Shown: in pieces, positions 29,550 to 29,871 of the stretch
Position numbering within the stretch: position 1 is the first letter of the stretch
How the letters are laid out: every line of letters begins with the position of its first letter
Source: a virus
IMG/VR virus record: IMGVR_UViG_3300021379_000334
Location: 1 to 29,871 of that record
Reading direction: 5' to 3' (one strand)
DNA length: 29,871 bases
Program-made: the position numbers and the translations under genes
Notes under the pieces: generated by a model
Told to the model about the DNA's origin: nothing
The model's database searches: none
Seen by the model: the letters and a program-made list of their open reading frames with translations, nothing else

Positions 29550-29703
29550 TATTTTTAGTCTCAGTTAATTCCTTAACTCTATTTAGTAGTGCATAATAAG
29601 AAGCAGTCATCTCTTTAAGATCATGTCGCAAAGCTTCATTCTCTTGTTGTAACTGTCCGATTTTTGCCCTCAGTTCAGGCAACTCGTAATTCAGATTGTC
29701 CAT
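29542..29703 (-). CDS. Small coiled-coil protein (53 aa)
   Basis: I favour MDNLNYELPELRAKIGQLQQ at 29703, with a GAGGAG somewhat far (about 15 bases) upstream. The longer frame from 29739 overlaps the preceding gene more. It is a single charged helix (LQQENEALRHDLKEM). It overlaps the next gene (TAATG-like). Confidence 0.6.
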   Translation of the reverse strand: MDNLNYELPELRAKIGQLQQENEALRHDLKEMTASYYALLNRVKELTETKNNA

Positions 29704-29871
29704 ACCAATACGGCGCTCCTCTTTTAGTCCATTTTGCAAGATGTTGTTTATACTTTATATAGTATTCATGATACGATTTTATTGAAGAGTCGTATTTCAC
29801 ATCATCAGGCATTGCTGGATATGGTTCACAGAAACCAAGTTCATACATTTGATTTGGTGCTTTAGATAGAA
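29675..29871 (-). CDS. 3' end of a truncated gene
   Basis: The frame is open from the window edge to a TGA at 29675. It reads LSKAPNQMYELGFCEPYPAM, ending YWYGQSELRVA. The aromatic tail (KYKQHLAKWTKRGAPYWYG) looks like real protein. I recall similar ends in marine T4-like hypothetical proteins. The start is outside the window. Confidence 0.7.
   Translation of the reverse strand, partial: LSKAPNQMYELGFCEPYPAMPDDVKYDSSIKSYHEYYIKYKQHLAKWTKRGAPYWYGQSELRVA

Overview
The window is a stretch of a lytic, T4-like marine myovirus genome. The evidence is AT-rich, densely packed genes with TAATG/ATGA start-stop overlaps and recognisable T4-type proteins: baseplate wedge gp53, tube cap gp48-like, hub gp27-like, head-completion nuclease gp4, a tube protein of the gp19/gp54 family, hub chaperones gp26/gp51, ssDNA-binding gp32, helicase loader gp59 and late co-activator gp33. 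Marine T4-like auxiliary genes (phoH, thyX) and T4-type late promoters (TATAAATA) are also present. The gene set resembles phages of SAR11/Pelagibacter and marine cyanobacteria. The permuted two-piece tmRNA points to an alphaproteobacterial host, but this is inference.

Layout. (a) About 1-9.8 kb, minus strand: mostly small hypothetical proteins in translationally coupled operons. Among them are a large late-promoted protein of unknown function, a Mom-like GNAT protein, a HAD 5'-nucleotidase, an HExxH metallopeptidase and a P-loop (zeta-toxin-like) kinase. A tRNA-Trp lies inside a protein-coding frame. Three sigma70-type promoters share a 13-bp dyad inside their spacers. (b) About 9.8-18.2 kb: structural module, with gp27-like, gp53 and gp48-like on the minus strand, diverging from gp4, a possible gp2, a tube protein, gp26, gp51, an EF-hand membrane protein and a putative tape-measure protein on the plus strand. 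(c) 18.2-21.7 kb, minus strand: a membrane-anchored coiled coil and three exported proteins, one with a nidogen-like domain and Cys repeats, read from a late promoter. (d) 21.7-26.6 kb, minus strand: gp32 with its own promoter and terminator, a DUF115-like protein, ThyX, tRNA-Leu, gp59 and gp33. (e) 26.6-27.16 kb, minus strand: a circularly permuted, two-piece tmRNA. The acceptor piece comes first and the tag-coding piece second (tag ANDNTFALAA). A 29-codon ORF sits between the pieces, and a strong sigma70/late hybrid promoter precedes them. (f) 27.15-29.87 kb, minus strand: two exported proteins, a PD-(D/E)XK exonuclease of MGME1 type, a small basic protein, PhoH and small conserved proteins running off the edge.

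How the parts fit. gp32, gp59 and the exonuclease serve DNA replication and recombination. ThyX and the HAD nucleotidase serve nucleotide supply. gp33 would load host RNA polymerase onto the TATAAATA late promoters that precede the structural and exported-protein operons. The tmRNA and two tRNAs supplement host translation.

The observations I consider most worth checking are the permuted tmRNA with its ORF-bearing spacer, a textbook -1 slippery heptamer (T TTT TTC) that would fuse gp26 to gp51, a second -1 frame break in the tape-measure gene, the tRNA-Trp inside an open coding frame, the shared promoter dyad, and a cysteine-free gp32.
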